Shown one piece after another: positions 24,902-34,542 of a stretch of DNA of 64,000 nt (the stretch's first letter is position 1; the number at the start of each line of letters is the position of its first letter). A model generated the notes under the pieces. The model worked only from the letters and a program-made list of their open reading frames with translations. It had not been told where the DNA came from and did no database searches. Origin of the DNA: Gemmatimonadota bacterium. Lineage in GTDB: Bacteria > Latescibacterota > UBA2968 > GCA-2709665. The stretch is taken from assembly GCA_028873695.1 (NCBI GenBank), contig JAPPNU010000007.1, forward strand, positions 1-64,000, read 5' to 3'. The position numbers were made by a program, and so were the translations under genes.

Positions 24902-25793
24902 GGCCCTCGGCAGGGGCCTCGGCGCCCTGATCCCCGGCGCTGATGAATCGACAACGGAACAGGACGCGGGATCTGCGGCAACGGGCGACAGCCACCCGGG
25001 GTCGGGGGTACTCGACATAGCAGTTGGAGACCTCCGGCCAAACACGCACCAGCCCCGGGAGGCATTCGATCCGGAAGCCGTCCGGGAACTGGCGGACTCG
25101 ATCCGGGAAAAAGGGGTCATCCAGCCCGTGGTTGTTCGGCGCGACGGAACCGGATATCAGCTCATTGCGGGCGAACGGCGCCTCCGCGCCGCGATAGAGG
25201 CAGGTTTGGAGACCGTGCCCGCCATCCTGCTGGACGTGGGGTCCGACCAGGAGATGATGGAAATCTCGCTCATCGAGAACGTGCAGCGGGAAGACCTGAA
25301 TCCGATTGAAGAAGCCAGGGCCTACCGGGGGCTGATGGAAACCTGCTTCCTGACCCAGGAAGAGGTGGCGCAGAAAGTCGGCAAGAACAGGTCCACCGTG
25401 ACCAATACGCTGCGGCTTCTGCACCTGGCGGAGGAAGTCAGAAACGCCCTGCAGGAAAAAAAGATCTCCATGGGCCACGCGCGCGCGCTCCTGGGGCTGG
25501 AAGACGACCGGCTGCAGGCGAATTTCTGCAGCAGGATCATATCGGACGGCCTCTCCGTCAGACAGGTCGAAAACCTCGTCAGGGCGGGTCGAGAGGGACG
25601 CCGTGAACCCACCGTACGTCAGCCCCGTGGCAAGGACCCTCAGGTCCTGTCGCTCGAGGAAGACCTGCAGCGCCGGTTCGGCACAGGCGTGAATATCAAC
25701 CGCCGGGGAAAAAAGGGAAAAATCGAAATCGAATTTTATACGGACGACGATCTGGAGCGCATCCTGGACCTCCTCAGGGAAACGTCTTACTGA
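24888..25793 (+). CDS. parB: Chromosome-partitioning protein ParB (Spo0J)
   Basis: A 301-residue DNA-binding CTPase-type partition protein. It starts RRKALGRGLGALIPG. The NTP-binding/ParB box includes RPNTHQPREAFDPEAVRELADSI and AGERRLRA near residues 94-101. The HTH follows at TQEEVAQKVGKNRSTVTNTLRLLHL, and the C-terminal dimer domain ends KIEIEFYTDDDLERILDLL. It is translationally coupled to parA. Rho-independent signals are weak, but a hairpin follows at 25825. Confidence 0.96.
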   Translation: MARRKALGRGLGALIPGADESTTEQDAGSAATGDSHPGSGVLDIAVGDLRPNTHQPREAFDPEAVRELADSIREKGVIQPVVVRRDGTGYQLIAGERRLRAAIEAGLETVPAILLDVGSDQEMMEISLIENVQREDLNPIEEARAYRGLMETCFLTQEEVAQKVGKNRSTVTNTLRLLHLAEEVRNALQEKKISMGHARALLGLEDDRLQANFCSRIISDGLSVRQVENLVRAGREGRREPTVRQPRGKDPQVLSLEEDLQRRFGTGVNINRRGKKGKIEIEFYTDDDLERILDLLRETSY

Positions 25794-25824
25794 GAAGTCG
25801 GACCGCCACCGTCCGTTCCGACCT

Positions 25825-25846
25825 GGGGCACGCCGCGCCGTGCCCC
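25825..25846. other. GC-rich hairpin between parB and ftsY
   Basis: GGGGCACG-CCGCGC-CGTGCCCC is a perfect 8-bp stem, about 30 bases after the parB stop. It is followed only by TTATGATT, not by a T-run, so it may be a weak terminator or an mRNA-stabilising hairpin. Confidence 0.55.
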
Positions 25847-25903
25847 TTATGATTATGGACGTTCACGGGGCGAATCCGCGCCACACGAGGAGCCGGCGGC
25901 GGC

Positions 25904-26836
25904 ATGCTCGGCAATTTTCTCCAAAAGATCAAACAGGGCCTCTCAAAAACCCGGGAGGGCCTGTCCGGAAAAATCAGCGAGGTCCTGCGGCGCAGTTCCG
26001 GACTGGATAAGGAAACCCTCGAGGAGATCGAAGAAATCCTGATCCGGGCCGACGTGGGCGTCAATGCGACGCTGCGGATCATCGACCGTCTCCGCGAGCG
26101 CCTGAAGGACGGGCCGGCGCCCGAACGGACGGAAGACTGGGTGCGGGCGCGGCTGTCGGACGAACTGCTCGAGATCCTCCGCGCCGCCCAACCCCCGGAT
26201 CGCAAGCCTGTCTGCGCCAGACCCCACGTCATCCTGGTCGCCGGTGTCAACGGATCGGGCAAGACGACGACAATCGGCAAGCTGGCCTGCCGGTACGGCG
26301 CGCGGGGCAAGCGGGTACTCCTGGCCGCGTGCGACACCTTCAGGGCCGCCGCGATCGACCAGTTGTCGATCTGGTCCGAGCGTTCGGGCGCCGACATCGT
26401 TCGCCACCGGCCCGGTGCGGACGCCGCCTCCGTGGCCTTCGACGCAGTAGCCGCCGCCCGGTCCCGCGACGCGGACATCGTCATTATCGACACCGCCGGG
26501 CGTTTGCACACGAGTATCAACCTGATGGAGGAACTCAAGAAGATCCGGCGCGTCCTTGGGAAGTGCCAGCAGGGAGCGCCTCACGAAACCCTGCTGGTTC
26601 TGGACGCCACGACCGGACAGAACGCCGTTGCGCAGGCCCGGCAGTTTCACGCGGACGTCGGCGTTACCGGCCTCGTTCTGGCGAAATTGGACGGCACCGC
26701 AAAGGGCGGCGTTGTCGTTGCCATTGCCGACGAACTCGGCCTCCCCGTCAGCATGGTCGGCGTGGGAGAAGGCGAGGACGATCTGAGTGATTTCGATCCG
26801 GAGGCCTTCGTCACGGCATTGTTCGAAGGGAAATGA
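25904..26836 (+). CDS. ftsY: Signal recognition particle receptor FtsY
   Basis: FtsY docks SRP-ribosome complexes at the membrane. The 310-residue protein has the N domain (residues about 1-95; LGNFLQKIKQGLSKTREGL) and the SRP GTPase G domain: GVNGSGKTTTIGKLA (114-128), DTFRAAAIDQL, DTAGRLH, LVLDATTGQNA, AKLDGTAKGG, and VGVGEGEDDLSDFDP at the end. The acidic A domain of E. coli FtsY is absent, as in many bacteria. The start is supported by the normal N-domain length. Confidence 0.96.
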   Translation: MLGNFLQKIKQGLSKTREGLSGKISEVLRRSSGLDKETLEEIEEILIRADVGVNATLRIIDRLRERLKDGPAPERTEDWVRARLSDELLEILRAAQPPDRKPVCARPHVILVAGVNGSGKTTTIGKLACRYGARGKRVLLAACDTFRAAAIDQLSIWSERSGADIVRHRPGADAASVAFDAVAAARSRDADIVIIDTAGRLHTSINLMEELKKIRRVLGKCQQGAPHETLLVLDATTGQNAVAQARQFHADVGVTGLVLAKLDGTAKGGVVVAIADELGLPVSMVGVGEGEDDLSDFDPEAFVTALFEGK

Positions 26837-26861
26837 ATCGGAAAGGCGGGCGCCGGCGTTT

Positions 26862-26893
26862 CATCCTTCTTCCTTCTTCCTTTTTCCTTCTAA
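26862..26893 (+). repeat. Polypyrimidine CTTCTTCC tract, copy 1
   Basis: A run of C and T (CCTTCTTCCTTCTTCCTTTT and on) occupies the space between ftsY and iscS. A longer run of the same words is at 30247-30315, so the two tracts bracket iscS, mrp and the toxin-antitoxin-like pair in direct orientation. Confidence 0.7.
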
Positions 26894-26905
26894 CCGTTAC
26901 TTGAT

Positions 26906-28084
26906 ATGACCCACATCTATCTCGACAACCAGGCCACCACGCCCGTAGACCCGAGGGTGCTGGACGCTATGCTGCCCTTTTTCAAGGAGGATTTCGGCAA
27001 CGCGGCCAGCCGTACCCACAGCTTCGGTTGGGTTGCCGAAGCCGCGGTGGACCGGGCCCGGGAACAGATCGCGGAACTGATCCACGCGGACGCGAGGGAG
27101 ATCGTCTTTACCAGCGGCGCGACGGAGTCGGACAACCTGGCCATAAAGGGCGTGGCCGCCTTGCGCCGGGACAGGGGCGGGCACCTCATCACCCAGGCCA
27201 CGGAACACCACGCCGTCCTCGATTCTTGTAAAGCCCTCCAACGGCGGGGTTTCGACGTGACGGTCCTTCCCGTAGACCGTTTTGGACAGATCGATCCCGC
27301 GGCGGTTTCGGAAGCGATACGAGAAGACACCCTCCTCGTTTCCATTATGGCGGCCAACAACGAAATCGGTACAATACAGCCGCTGGACGAAATCGGAGCT
27401 ATCTGCAGGGAGCGCAACCTCCTCTTCCACTGCGACGCAGCCCAGGCCGTCGGCAAGCTGCCCATCGACGTGCAGGCCCTCGGCATCGACATGCTCTCGA
27501 TCTCCGCCCACAAACTGTACGGACCCAAGGGCGTCGGCGCGCTCTACGTTCGCAGCCGGCCGCGGGTCCGCCTCGTCGCTGAAATCGACGGCGGCGGTCA
27601 CGAACGCGGCATGCGGTCGGGAACGCTCAACGTGCCCGGCATCGTGGGTATGGGGGCGGCCTGCGAACTTGCGGGAGCGGAAATGGCCGCCGAAGGCGCC
27701 CGGCTCCGGGGGTTGCGCGAGCGCCTGAAAGCCCGTCTGTTCGACAACGTGGACGATATCCATCTCAACGGACATCCGGAGAAGCGCCTGGATGGCAACC
27801 TGAACGTGAGCTTCGAAGGCGTGGACGGCGAGAGCCTGATGGTGGGCCTGGAGGAAATCGCGCTTTCGTCCGGTTCCGCCTGCACGTCGGCCTCGCTGGA
27901 ACCGTCTTACGTGCTGCGCGCGCTGGGGGTGTCGAACCGCCTTGCCGAGGGCAGTATCCGGTTCGGCATCGGCCGATTCAACACCGAAGCCGAAATCGAC
28001 CGGGCGGCGGTTCGCGTCATCGAGGAGGTCGGGCGCCTGCGCGACATTTCGCCATACCCCGGCGCGAAGAGGCGGCACGATTAG
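26906..28084 (+). CDS. iscS: Cysteine desulfurase (IscS/NifS)
   Basis: A 392-residue PLP enzyme that takes sulfur from cysteine as a persulfide for Fe-S clusters, tRNA thiolation and sulfur carriers. [19 protein letters not shown] is the family start; [14 protein letters not shown] binds PLP phosphate, ATEHHAVLD and [10 protein letters not shown] line the cofactor, [12 protein letters not shown] holds the PLP lysine, and [10 protein letters not shown] carries the mobile catalytic cysteine. The long SGSACTS loop places it in the IscS group. It is followed by mrp, an Fe-S carrier ATPase, but no iscU/sufB genes occur here. The ribosome binding site is weak. Confidence 0.95.
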   Translation: MTHIYLDNQATTPVDPRVLDAMLPFFKEDFGNAASRTHSFGWVAEAAVDRAREQIAELIHADAREIVFTSGATESDNLAIKGVAALRRDRGGHLITQATEHHAVLDSCKALQRRGFDVTVLPVDRFGQIDPAAVSEAIREDTLLVSIMAANNEIGTIQPLDEIGAICRERNLLFHCDAAQAVGKLPIDVQALGIDMLSISAHKLYGPKGVGALYVRSRPRVRLVAEIDGGGHERGMRSGTLNVPGIVGMGAACELAGAEMAAEGARLRGLRERLKARLFDNVDDIHLNGHPEKRLDGNLNVSFEGVDGESLMVGLEEIALSSGSACTSASLEPSYVLRALGVSNRLAEGSIRFGIGRFNTEAEIDRAAVRVIEEVGRLRDISPYPGAKRRHD

Positions 28085-28137
28085 ATCGACGCCCAATTCG
28101 GATCCCGACAATCAAACAACCTTCAAGGAACGAACCC

Positions 28138-28956
28138 ATGCAAATGCCACCCGGCATGCCGAAACCCCGCCCCATTCCCGACGTCGAGCACATCGTGGCC
28201 GTTTCCAGCGGCAAGGGAGGCGTGGGCAAAACCACCGTCAGCGTGAACCTCTCCGTCGCCCTGGCGCGCCACGGTCAGGCCGTCGGCCTGCTCGATGCCG
28301 ACATCTACGGGCCGAACGTCCCGGTGATGCTGGGCGCGGCGGAGCAACCCCGTGCCATCGGCGGAAAGATCATCCCGCTCGAAAACCACGGCGTGAAACT
28401 GATGTCTCTCGGACTCATCGCCGGAGAAGACACCCCTGTGATCTGGCGCGGACCCATCGTGGGCAAGATGATCCAGCAATTCATGACGGACGTGGCCTGG
28501 GGCGCGCTGGATTTCCTCGTCGTCGATCTTCCGCCCGGAACCGGAGACGCGCAGCTCACGCTCGCCCAGACCGTTCCGCTGAGCGGCGCGGTGATCGTCA
28601 CCACGCCGCAGGACGTGGCCCTGGAAGACGTCACGCGAAGCGTCGAAATGTTCCGCAAGGTGGACGTCCCCGTTCTGGGCGCCGTGGAAAACATGAGCGC
28701 CTTCATCTGTCCCTGCTGCGGCGAGTCCGCTGCGATCTTCGGAACCGGCGGCGGCGACCGGATCGCCCAGGCATTCAACGTCCCGCTGCTCGGTCAACTG
28801 CCCATTCTGCCCGCCATCCGCAAGGGCGGCGACGACGGGGATCCGATTGCGACAGGCGAATCCGGCGAGTCCCGGACGTTCCTCGACATCGCGCAGAAGA
28901 TCATGGATGAGATCGACGCACACGAACAGCCCGGGCCAAAGATCACGATATCGTGA
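28138..28956 (+). CDS. mrp: Mrp/NBP35/ApbC-type iron-sulfur carrier ATPase
   Basis: A 272-residue P-loop protein that loads Fe-S clusters onto apoproteins. The deviant Walker A is SSGKGGVGKTTVSVNLS (residues about 22-38), Walker B-like DADIYGPNVPVML, the switch DLPPGTGDAQLTL, and the cluster cysteines are in ICPCCGES (CPxC type) near residue 190. AAGGA stands eight bases before the ATG. The DUF59 domain found in some family members is missing. It is probably cotranscribed with iscS, 53 bases upstream. Confidence 0.94.
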   Translation: MQMPPGMPKPRPIPDVEHIVAVSSGKGGVGKTTVSVNLSVALARHGQAVGLLDADIYGPNVPVMLGAAEQPRAIGGKIIPLENHGVKLMSLGLIAGEDTPVIWRGPIVGKMIQQFMTDVAWGALDFLVVDLPPGTGDAQLTLAQTVPLSGAVIVTTPQDVALEDVTRSVEMFRKVDVPVLGAVENMSAFICPCCGESAAIFGTGGGDRIAQAFNVPLLGQLPILPAIRKGGDDGDPIATGESGESRTFLDIAQKIMDEIDAHEQPGPKITIS

Positions 28957-29167
28957 AGAAAGCATCTATATACCTCACTACGCGCGCCACCAATCGCCCA
29001 TTGTTGCTAGAATTTCCGTTCTCGCCGTATATTTATGTACGGCAAGAATACATATGGACTTTCGTACGCGAATAATATATCTTTCCGAAAGTACTCAACG
29101 TACATTTGACACGTACTGTATTATTTGGAAGTGAGAGAATATTTCTCCACTGAGGCGGAGCAAAAAA

Positions 29168-29731
29168 ATGGGAACTTTAGTCCTTGATTCTTTTACAGTC
29201 ATCCCAACTTTTGTAAAAGCCCCAACTGCAAGAATTGAGGAAAAGGACACGACTGCATTAGATGATGACACTATGGTAGAAGATCCTGTGCAGAGGGCCG
29301 GGCAGGATTTACACGCGGTCGAAAAAACCGTGGATCATCATTTATTGATTATGTCTGAAATTGTTGAAACCTTTCAAGAAGATGGAACTGGTTTTTATGC
29401 TGAGATTTCTCGTTTAACCAGTACCGATGATTTAATCGCCAATCTTGAAGAAAGTGAACCAAAGTTATTTAACGGTCTGGAAGAAATTTGCAGAGAGCAG
29501 GAAATAATAGAACAAGACGTAGCACGCTCCCCTGACCCATATAATCGAAAGATCTTAGATGAGTACATCAAGGTCGCAGGCAAGTATAAGGAATACCTAA
29601 ATCTCTTTCAGGATTATAAATGGAATCTTATGATATACCAAGCCAGACACGAACATTATGCGGGTGAAGATAAGGGTTCAACAAATGCAACAGACTCCAG
29701 AAAGCCTTCAAAGGACTCTGACACTACTTGA
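29168..29731 (+). CDS. Hypothetical protein, first gene of a toxin-antitoxin-like pair
   Basis: A 187-residue acidic, helical protein (GTLVLDSFTVIPTFVKAPTA at the start) that I cannot assign. No HTH, ribbon-helix-helix or membrane segment is evident. Its 3' end overlaps the next gene, which encodes a RelE/ParE-like protein, so it may be the antitoxin or a regulatory partner, although it is longer than usual antitoxins and lacks an obvious DNA-binding domain. The gene and its 210-base upstream region are strikingly AT-rich compared with mrp, with inverted repeats such as CGTATATTTATGTACG, and look horizontally acquired. GGAG lies about eight bases before the ATG. Confidence 0.6.
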   Translation: MGTLVLDSFTVIPTFVKAPTARIEEKDTTALDDDTMVEDPVQRAGQDLHAVEKTVDHHLLIMSEIVETFQEDGTGFYAEISRLTSTDDLIANLEESEPKLFNGLEEICREQEIIEQDVARSPDPYNRKILDEYIKVAGKYKEYLNLFQDYKWNLMIYQARHEHYAGEDKGSTNATDSRKPSKDSDTT

Positions 29732-30011
29732 AATAGACTCTCTTCCAATTACTCTTGATCCACCAGGGAAGGCATTTACGAAATTTCGTGATCGTCTACC
29801 CGAACAAATGAAAGAGAATTTAGAGGAAGTAATTCAAGAGCTAAGCACCAATACGCTCAAACCCGGCCGTAAGTTTAAAAAGCTAAAAAACAAAGACGGT
29901 GATATGTTTGAAGTTCGGTTAAACCAACAATATAGATTTGTGTTTGAAATATATGCTCCCGGAAAAGGATTTTGTCTCGCCGTCGGGACGCATAAGCAGG
30001 TAGGAACCTAA
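29685..30011 (+). CDS. RelE/ParE-superfamily toxin-like protein
   Basis: A protein of about 108 residues from ATG 29685 (QQTPESLQRTLTLLEID); the frame is open from 29658. The middle TKFRDRLPEQMKENLEEVIQEL is the usual two-helix hairpin, followed by LKPGRKFKKLKNKDGDMFEVRLNQQYRFVFEIYAPGKGF, the strand pattern of RelE/ParE/YoeB toxins, with the basic GRKFKKLK strand, and it ends AVGTHKQVGT. Catalytic identity is uncertain. It overlaps the upstream gene and is followed by a terminator, so the two form one compact AT-rich unit inserted between mrp and the MoeB-like gene. Confidence 0.7.
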   Translation: MQQTPESLQRTLTLLEIDSLPITLDPPGKAFTKFRDRLPEQMKENLEEVIQELSTNTLKPGRKFKKLKNKDGDMFEVRLNQQYRFVFEIYAPGKGFCLAVGTHKQVGT

Positions 30012-30072
30012 TATAGTTTGCAGATGAAAACGACGCCGAATCAACCGCCTCGAGGTCGCTCATCGTTAGATG

Positions 30073-30108
30073 GCCCTGAGGGATGACTCCCTTGGGGTGC
30101 TTTTATTA
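30073..30108 (+). terminator. Terminator of the toxin-antitoxin-like pair
   Basis: CCCTGAGGGA pairs with TCCCTTGGGG (two wobble pairs) around TGAC and is followed by TGCTTTTATT. It is about 60 bases downstream of the toxin-like gene. Confidence 0.7.
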
Positions 30109-30246
30109 ATAAGGGGCAAGATAGCCGAACGACAAGCCTGCAATTGAGGACTGTCTCGATTCTTTGCCCTTCCCTCAATTCGTGATACAATTCTGACAGA
30201 GCGTGAGCAGGAGTCCATCATCGAGGGCGTCACATAGGAAAGTTAT

Positions 30247-30315
30247 CTACCCTTCTTCCTTCTTCCTTTTTCCTTCTCCCTTCTCCCTTCTTCCTTTTTC
30301 CTTCTTCCTTTTTCT
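30247..30315 (+). repeat. Polypyrimidine CTTCTTCC tract, copy 2
   Basis: About 68 bases of almost pure C/T (repeats of CCTTCTTCC, CTTTTT and CTCCCTTCTC) lie upstream of the MoeB-like gene. The word TTCTTCCTTTTTCCTTCT is shared with 26862-26893. The remainder of 30109-30400 shows no gene. Confidence 0.75.
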
Positions 30316-30400
30316 CCGCGCATTAACTTTTGCCTTCCGTGCCGGAATTGGATACATTACCGGTAGGTGATTTCAATTACACTGCACCGGGAGGAATATA

Positions 30401-31579
30401 ATGGGTACGTCATTTGAAACGCTGATGGAAAGCGTCAGGAGCGAGGTCCGGGGCATTTCGGCGGAAGAAGCCCGGCAGCGGATCGACAGCGTGCTGCTGC
30501 TGGACGTCCGGGAACGGGAGGAGTACGCCGGGGGTTATATCGAGGGCGCCGAAAACCTCTCCAGGGGATTCCTCGAACTGCGCATCGAGACCCTGTCGAA
30601 TGACCGCTCAACCGCCATCATCGTCTACGGCGACGAAAACCAGGGGCCGCTGGCCGCGAGAGACCTGCAGGGCATGGGATATGAAAACGTCGACTACATC
30701 GAGGGCGGTTTCGACGCCTGGGTGGAGGCGGGTTACCCGGTTCAGCAGGACAGGGCGCTCAGCAAGGCCGAAGTTCACCGGTACTCCAGGCATCTCCTGG
30801 TCCCCGAAGTGGGCGAAAAGGGCCAGGGAAAGCTGCTCGACGCAAAGGTCCTGATGGTCGGCGCCGGCGGGCTCGGTTGCCCCGCGGCCTACTATCTTGC
30901 CGCGGCCGGTGTCGGCACCCTGGGCATCGTGGACGCGGACGTCGTGGACGTCACGAATCTTCAACGCCAGATCCTGCACGGCACATCCGACCTGGGGAGG
31001 CCGAAGGCCATCTCCGCAAGGGAAACCCTGCAGGACCTGAATCCGGGATGCAAGGTGGTCCCGTACGTCGAGTACCTGAATTCCGAAAACGTGATGGACG
31101 TCATCGCGGACTACGACATCGTCGTGAACGGATGCGACAACTTTCCCACACGCTATATGGTGAACGATGCCTGCGTATTCGCGCGCAAGCCCATCGTCGA
31201 CGGCAGCATCTTCCGCTTCGAGGGGCAGGTGACCATCTATCCCTGCGACCTGGAGGGACCGTGCTACCGGTGTCTCTATCCCGAACCCCCGCCCGCCGAA
31301 CTGGCGCCGTCCTGCGCCGACGCGGGGGTCCTGGGCGTGCTTCCGGGAACCGTGGGGTTAATCCAGGCGACCGAAGTCGTCAAACTGATTCTCGGCCAGG
31401 GTGATCCGCTTATCGGCAGACTGCTGATGTACGATGCGCTGGCCATGAGTTTCCGGACGTTCAAAATCCGTCGGGACCCCGGCTGTCCGGTGTGCGGCGA
31501 CAATCCCGAGATTACCGAACTCATCGACTACGTCGCCTTCTGCAGCGGCGTGACGCAGCAGGAAGCCGCGGACGATTGA
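30401..31579 (+). CDS. moeB: Rhodanese-like/E1-like (MoeB/ThiF) sulfur-carrier activating enzyme
   Basis: A 392-residue fusion. Residues about 18-115 form a rhodanese domain (LLLDVREREEYAGGYIEGAENL ... YIEGGFDAW), but the active-site loop reads VYGDENQGPLAA with Gly77 where the catalytic Cys should be. Residues 120-392 are an E1 adenylating domain: ALSKAEVHRYSRHLLVPEVGEKGQ, the nucleotide loop GAGGLG (154-159), the DVTNLQRQ motif, zinc cysteines CYRC (288/291) and CPVC (362/365), and Cys305 in PSCADAGVLG. It should adenylate the C-terminus of a MoaD/ThiS/CysO-like carrier, and the CysO at 10.6 kb is a candidate partner. GGAGG lies six bases before the ATG. Confidence 0.9.
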   Translation: MGTSFETLMESVRSEVRGISAEEARQRIDSVLLLDVREREEYAGGYIEGAENLSRGFLELRIETLSNDRSTAIIVYGDENQGPLAARDLQGMGYENVDYIEGGFDAWVEAGYPVQQDRALSKAEVHRYSRHLLVPEVGEKGQGKLLDAKVLMVGAGGLGCPAAYYLAAAGVGTLGIVDADVVDVTNLQRQILHGTSDLGRPKAISARETLQDLNPGCKVVPYVEYLNSENVMDVIADYDIVVNGCDNFPTRYMVNDACVFARKPIVDGSIFRFEGQVTIYPCDLEGPCYRCLYPEPPPAELAPSCADAGVLGVLPGTVGLIQATEVVKLILGQGDPLIGRLLMYDALAMSFRTFKIRRDPGCPVCGDNPEITELIDYVAFCSGVTQQEAADD

Positions 31580-31586
31580 CCATGAG

Positions 31587-31661
31587 TCGTATGTTTTCGT
31601 GGACGTAAAACCGAATATATGCAAGTTGAAAAAGGCGATTAAACCGCGGATTACCAGGATA
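31587..31661 (+). repeat. 75-bp dispersed repeat family D, copy 1
   Basis: This AT-rich stretch begins eight bases after the MoeB-like stop codon. It matches the reverse complement of 43499-43573 at about 67 of 75 positions, including the words CGAATATATGCAAGTTGA and CGGATTACCAGGATA. Both copies directly follow a gene end. The rest of the intergenic space holds a small hairpin at 31686-31705 and a terminator. Confidence 0.85.
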
Positions 31662-31792
31662 AACCAGGTTACTGGACGTGAACTGAAAAAACGTCCTTCT
31701 GGACGACCTTTACGCCCCGTTTCGGGAGTCTTCGTCGCGTCGCCGCGTTGCTGTTTTCTTTAAATTGGGGTTGACGCCCCTGGACAGCCCAC

Positions 31793-31834
31793 AAAAAGAA
31801 ACGCGCCTTTGCAAAAAGGCGCGTTTCTTTTTTC
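31793..31834. terminator. Bidirectional terminator downstream of groEL
   Basis: AAAGAAACGCGCCTTT and AAAGGCGCGTTTCTTT form a near-perfect stem around GCAA, with T-runs on both strands. It ends groEL (minus strand) and can also stop transcripts from the MoeB-like gene. Confidence 0.92.
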
Positions 31835-31871
31835 TTCGGCCTCCTTCGTATCGAAGGGAGGCATCGCTTCT

Positions 31872-33825
<1,954 letters not shown>

Positions 33826-33899
33826 GTCTCTAACCTCCTTGGAAATATTGAGACGGGACCGGCGTTGAATTCATCGATTATCAATGCCTGATTCCACTG

Positions 33900-33926
33900 T
33901 TAGCACTCTTATTGAGCGAGTGCTAA
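33900..33926. promoter_or_regulatory. CIRCE operator (HrcA binding site)
   Basis: TTAGCACTC-N9-GAGTGCTAA, a perfect match to the CIRCE consensus, lies directly downstream of the groES -10 box. HrcA repression of groESL with heat induction is therefore expected; hrcA itself is not in the window. Confidence 0.97.
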
Positions 33927-33935
33927 CAACCGACA

Positions 33936-33964
33936 AATATATCAAACCGGCGTATTCTTGGCAA
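33936..33964 (-). promoter_or_regulatory. Sigma-70-type promoter of groESL
   Basis: On the minus strand TTGCCA (33964-33959) and TATATT (33941-33936) are separated by exactly 17 bases. The CIRCE element begins about nine bases further on, covering the transcription start. Confidence 0.85.
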
Positions 33965-33980
33965 GGAAAATCTGTCTTTC

Positions 33981-34014
33981 AACGAAAATACCGGGTCCTG
34001 TCAGGAAGACCCGG
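33981..34014 (-). terminator. Probable terminator of sodN
   Basis: On the minus strand CCGGGTC and GACCCGG form a 7-bp stem, followed by TATTTTCGTT. It lies between sodN and the groESL promoter. Confidence 0.6.
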
Positions 34015-34046
34015 CGTGTAATTTTCGGCGGATTCAGGGCAAGAGG

Positions 34047-34068
34047 CCCGTTGAAAGAGCCCATCCGG
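34047..34068 (+). repeat. Decayed end of repeat family A
   Basis: CCCGTTGAAAGAGCCCATCCGG differs at one base from the corresponding part of the copy at 1-69 (read on the minus strand), after which the similarity is lost. It lies just downstream of sodN, again next to a gene end. Confidence 0.55.
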
Positions 34069-34080
34069 TCCAGGGGCGGT

Positions 34081-34542
34081 TCACTGCCGATTGTACAGCG
34101 CCTGGAACGCCGCCAGCAGTTCTCGCGATTTCTTCACGTGCGCGGGATCGGTGGTCTGTTTGCACTTCATCGCCGCAACGATCATCTGATGCAGCAGCGC
34201 CAGCTTCCTGGAATACGCCTTGCCGGCGGCCGGATCGTCGTTTGCAGGCGCCTTGATGCGCTGCGCAAGGAAATACTGCGCAACAATCTCCCGAATCTGA
34301 TCCGCGTGCATTTCCTTGTTATTTACCCACCGGACGAGCTGGTTCGTGTTTTTGCCCGATTCGGCCGAAAGCAGTGTGATCTGGTTCATGGACTTCTCGA
34401 TGGTCGTCAGGTTTTCCGCGATGGCCGCGAACCGGGCCTCGTCGCCATAGATCCCGCAGGGGATTTCGCAGTGCGCAAACGCGGACACGTGCAGAGCCAA
34501 CAGAAACAACGGAAGTAGAACGAATGGAACCGAACGCCTCAT
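34081..34542 (-). CDS. sodN: Secreted nickel superoxide dismutase
   Basis: A 153-residue precursor. Residues 1-23 are a Sec-type signal peptide (basic start, PFVLLPLFLLALHVS core) ending in AFA. Cleavage there would expose His24 as residue 1 of the sequence HCEIPCGIY, which is the nickel hook (HCxxPCGxY) of Ni-SOD, where His1, Cys2 and Cys6 bind nickel. The mature 130 residues are helical, as in the four-helix hexameric enzyme (TTIEKSMNQITLLS ... LVRWVNNKEMHADQI ... IVAQYFLAQRIK). In actinomycetes the enzyme has a short propeptide removed by SodX; no such protease gene is adjacent. It would destroy superoxide outside the cytoplasm. AAGGAG precedes the start. Confidence 0.88.
   Translation of the reverse strand: MRRSVPFVLLPLFLLALHVSAFAHCEIPCGIYGDEARFAAIAENLTTIEKSMNQITLLSAESGKNTNQLVRWVNNKEMHADQIREIVAQYFLAQRIKAPANDDPAAGKAYSRKLALLHQMIVAAMKCKQTTDPAHVKKSRELLAAFQALYNRQ

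Noticed and set aside
21830..25120. A 1096-codon open frame on the minus strand across ppdK, parA and parB
   Set aside because: It is antisense to three well-identified genes; long antisense frames are expected in GC-rich coding DNA, and its translation shows no family resemblance.
24134..25793. parS sites or oriC next to parAB
   Set aside because: No TGTTTCACGTGAAACA-like palindrome, DnaA-box cluster or dnaA/gyrB/rnpA genes could be found; a partial ACGTGAAAC match lies inside the parA coding sequence.
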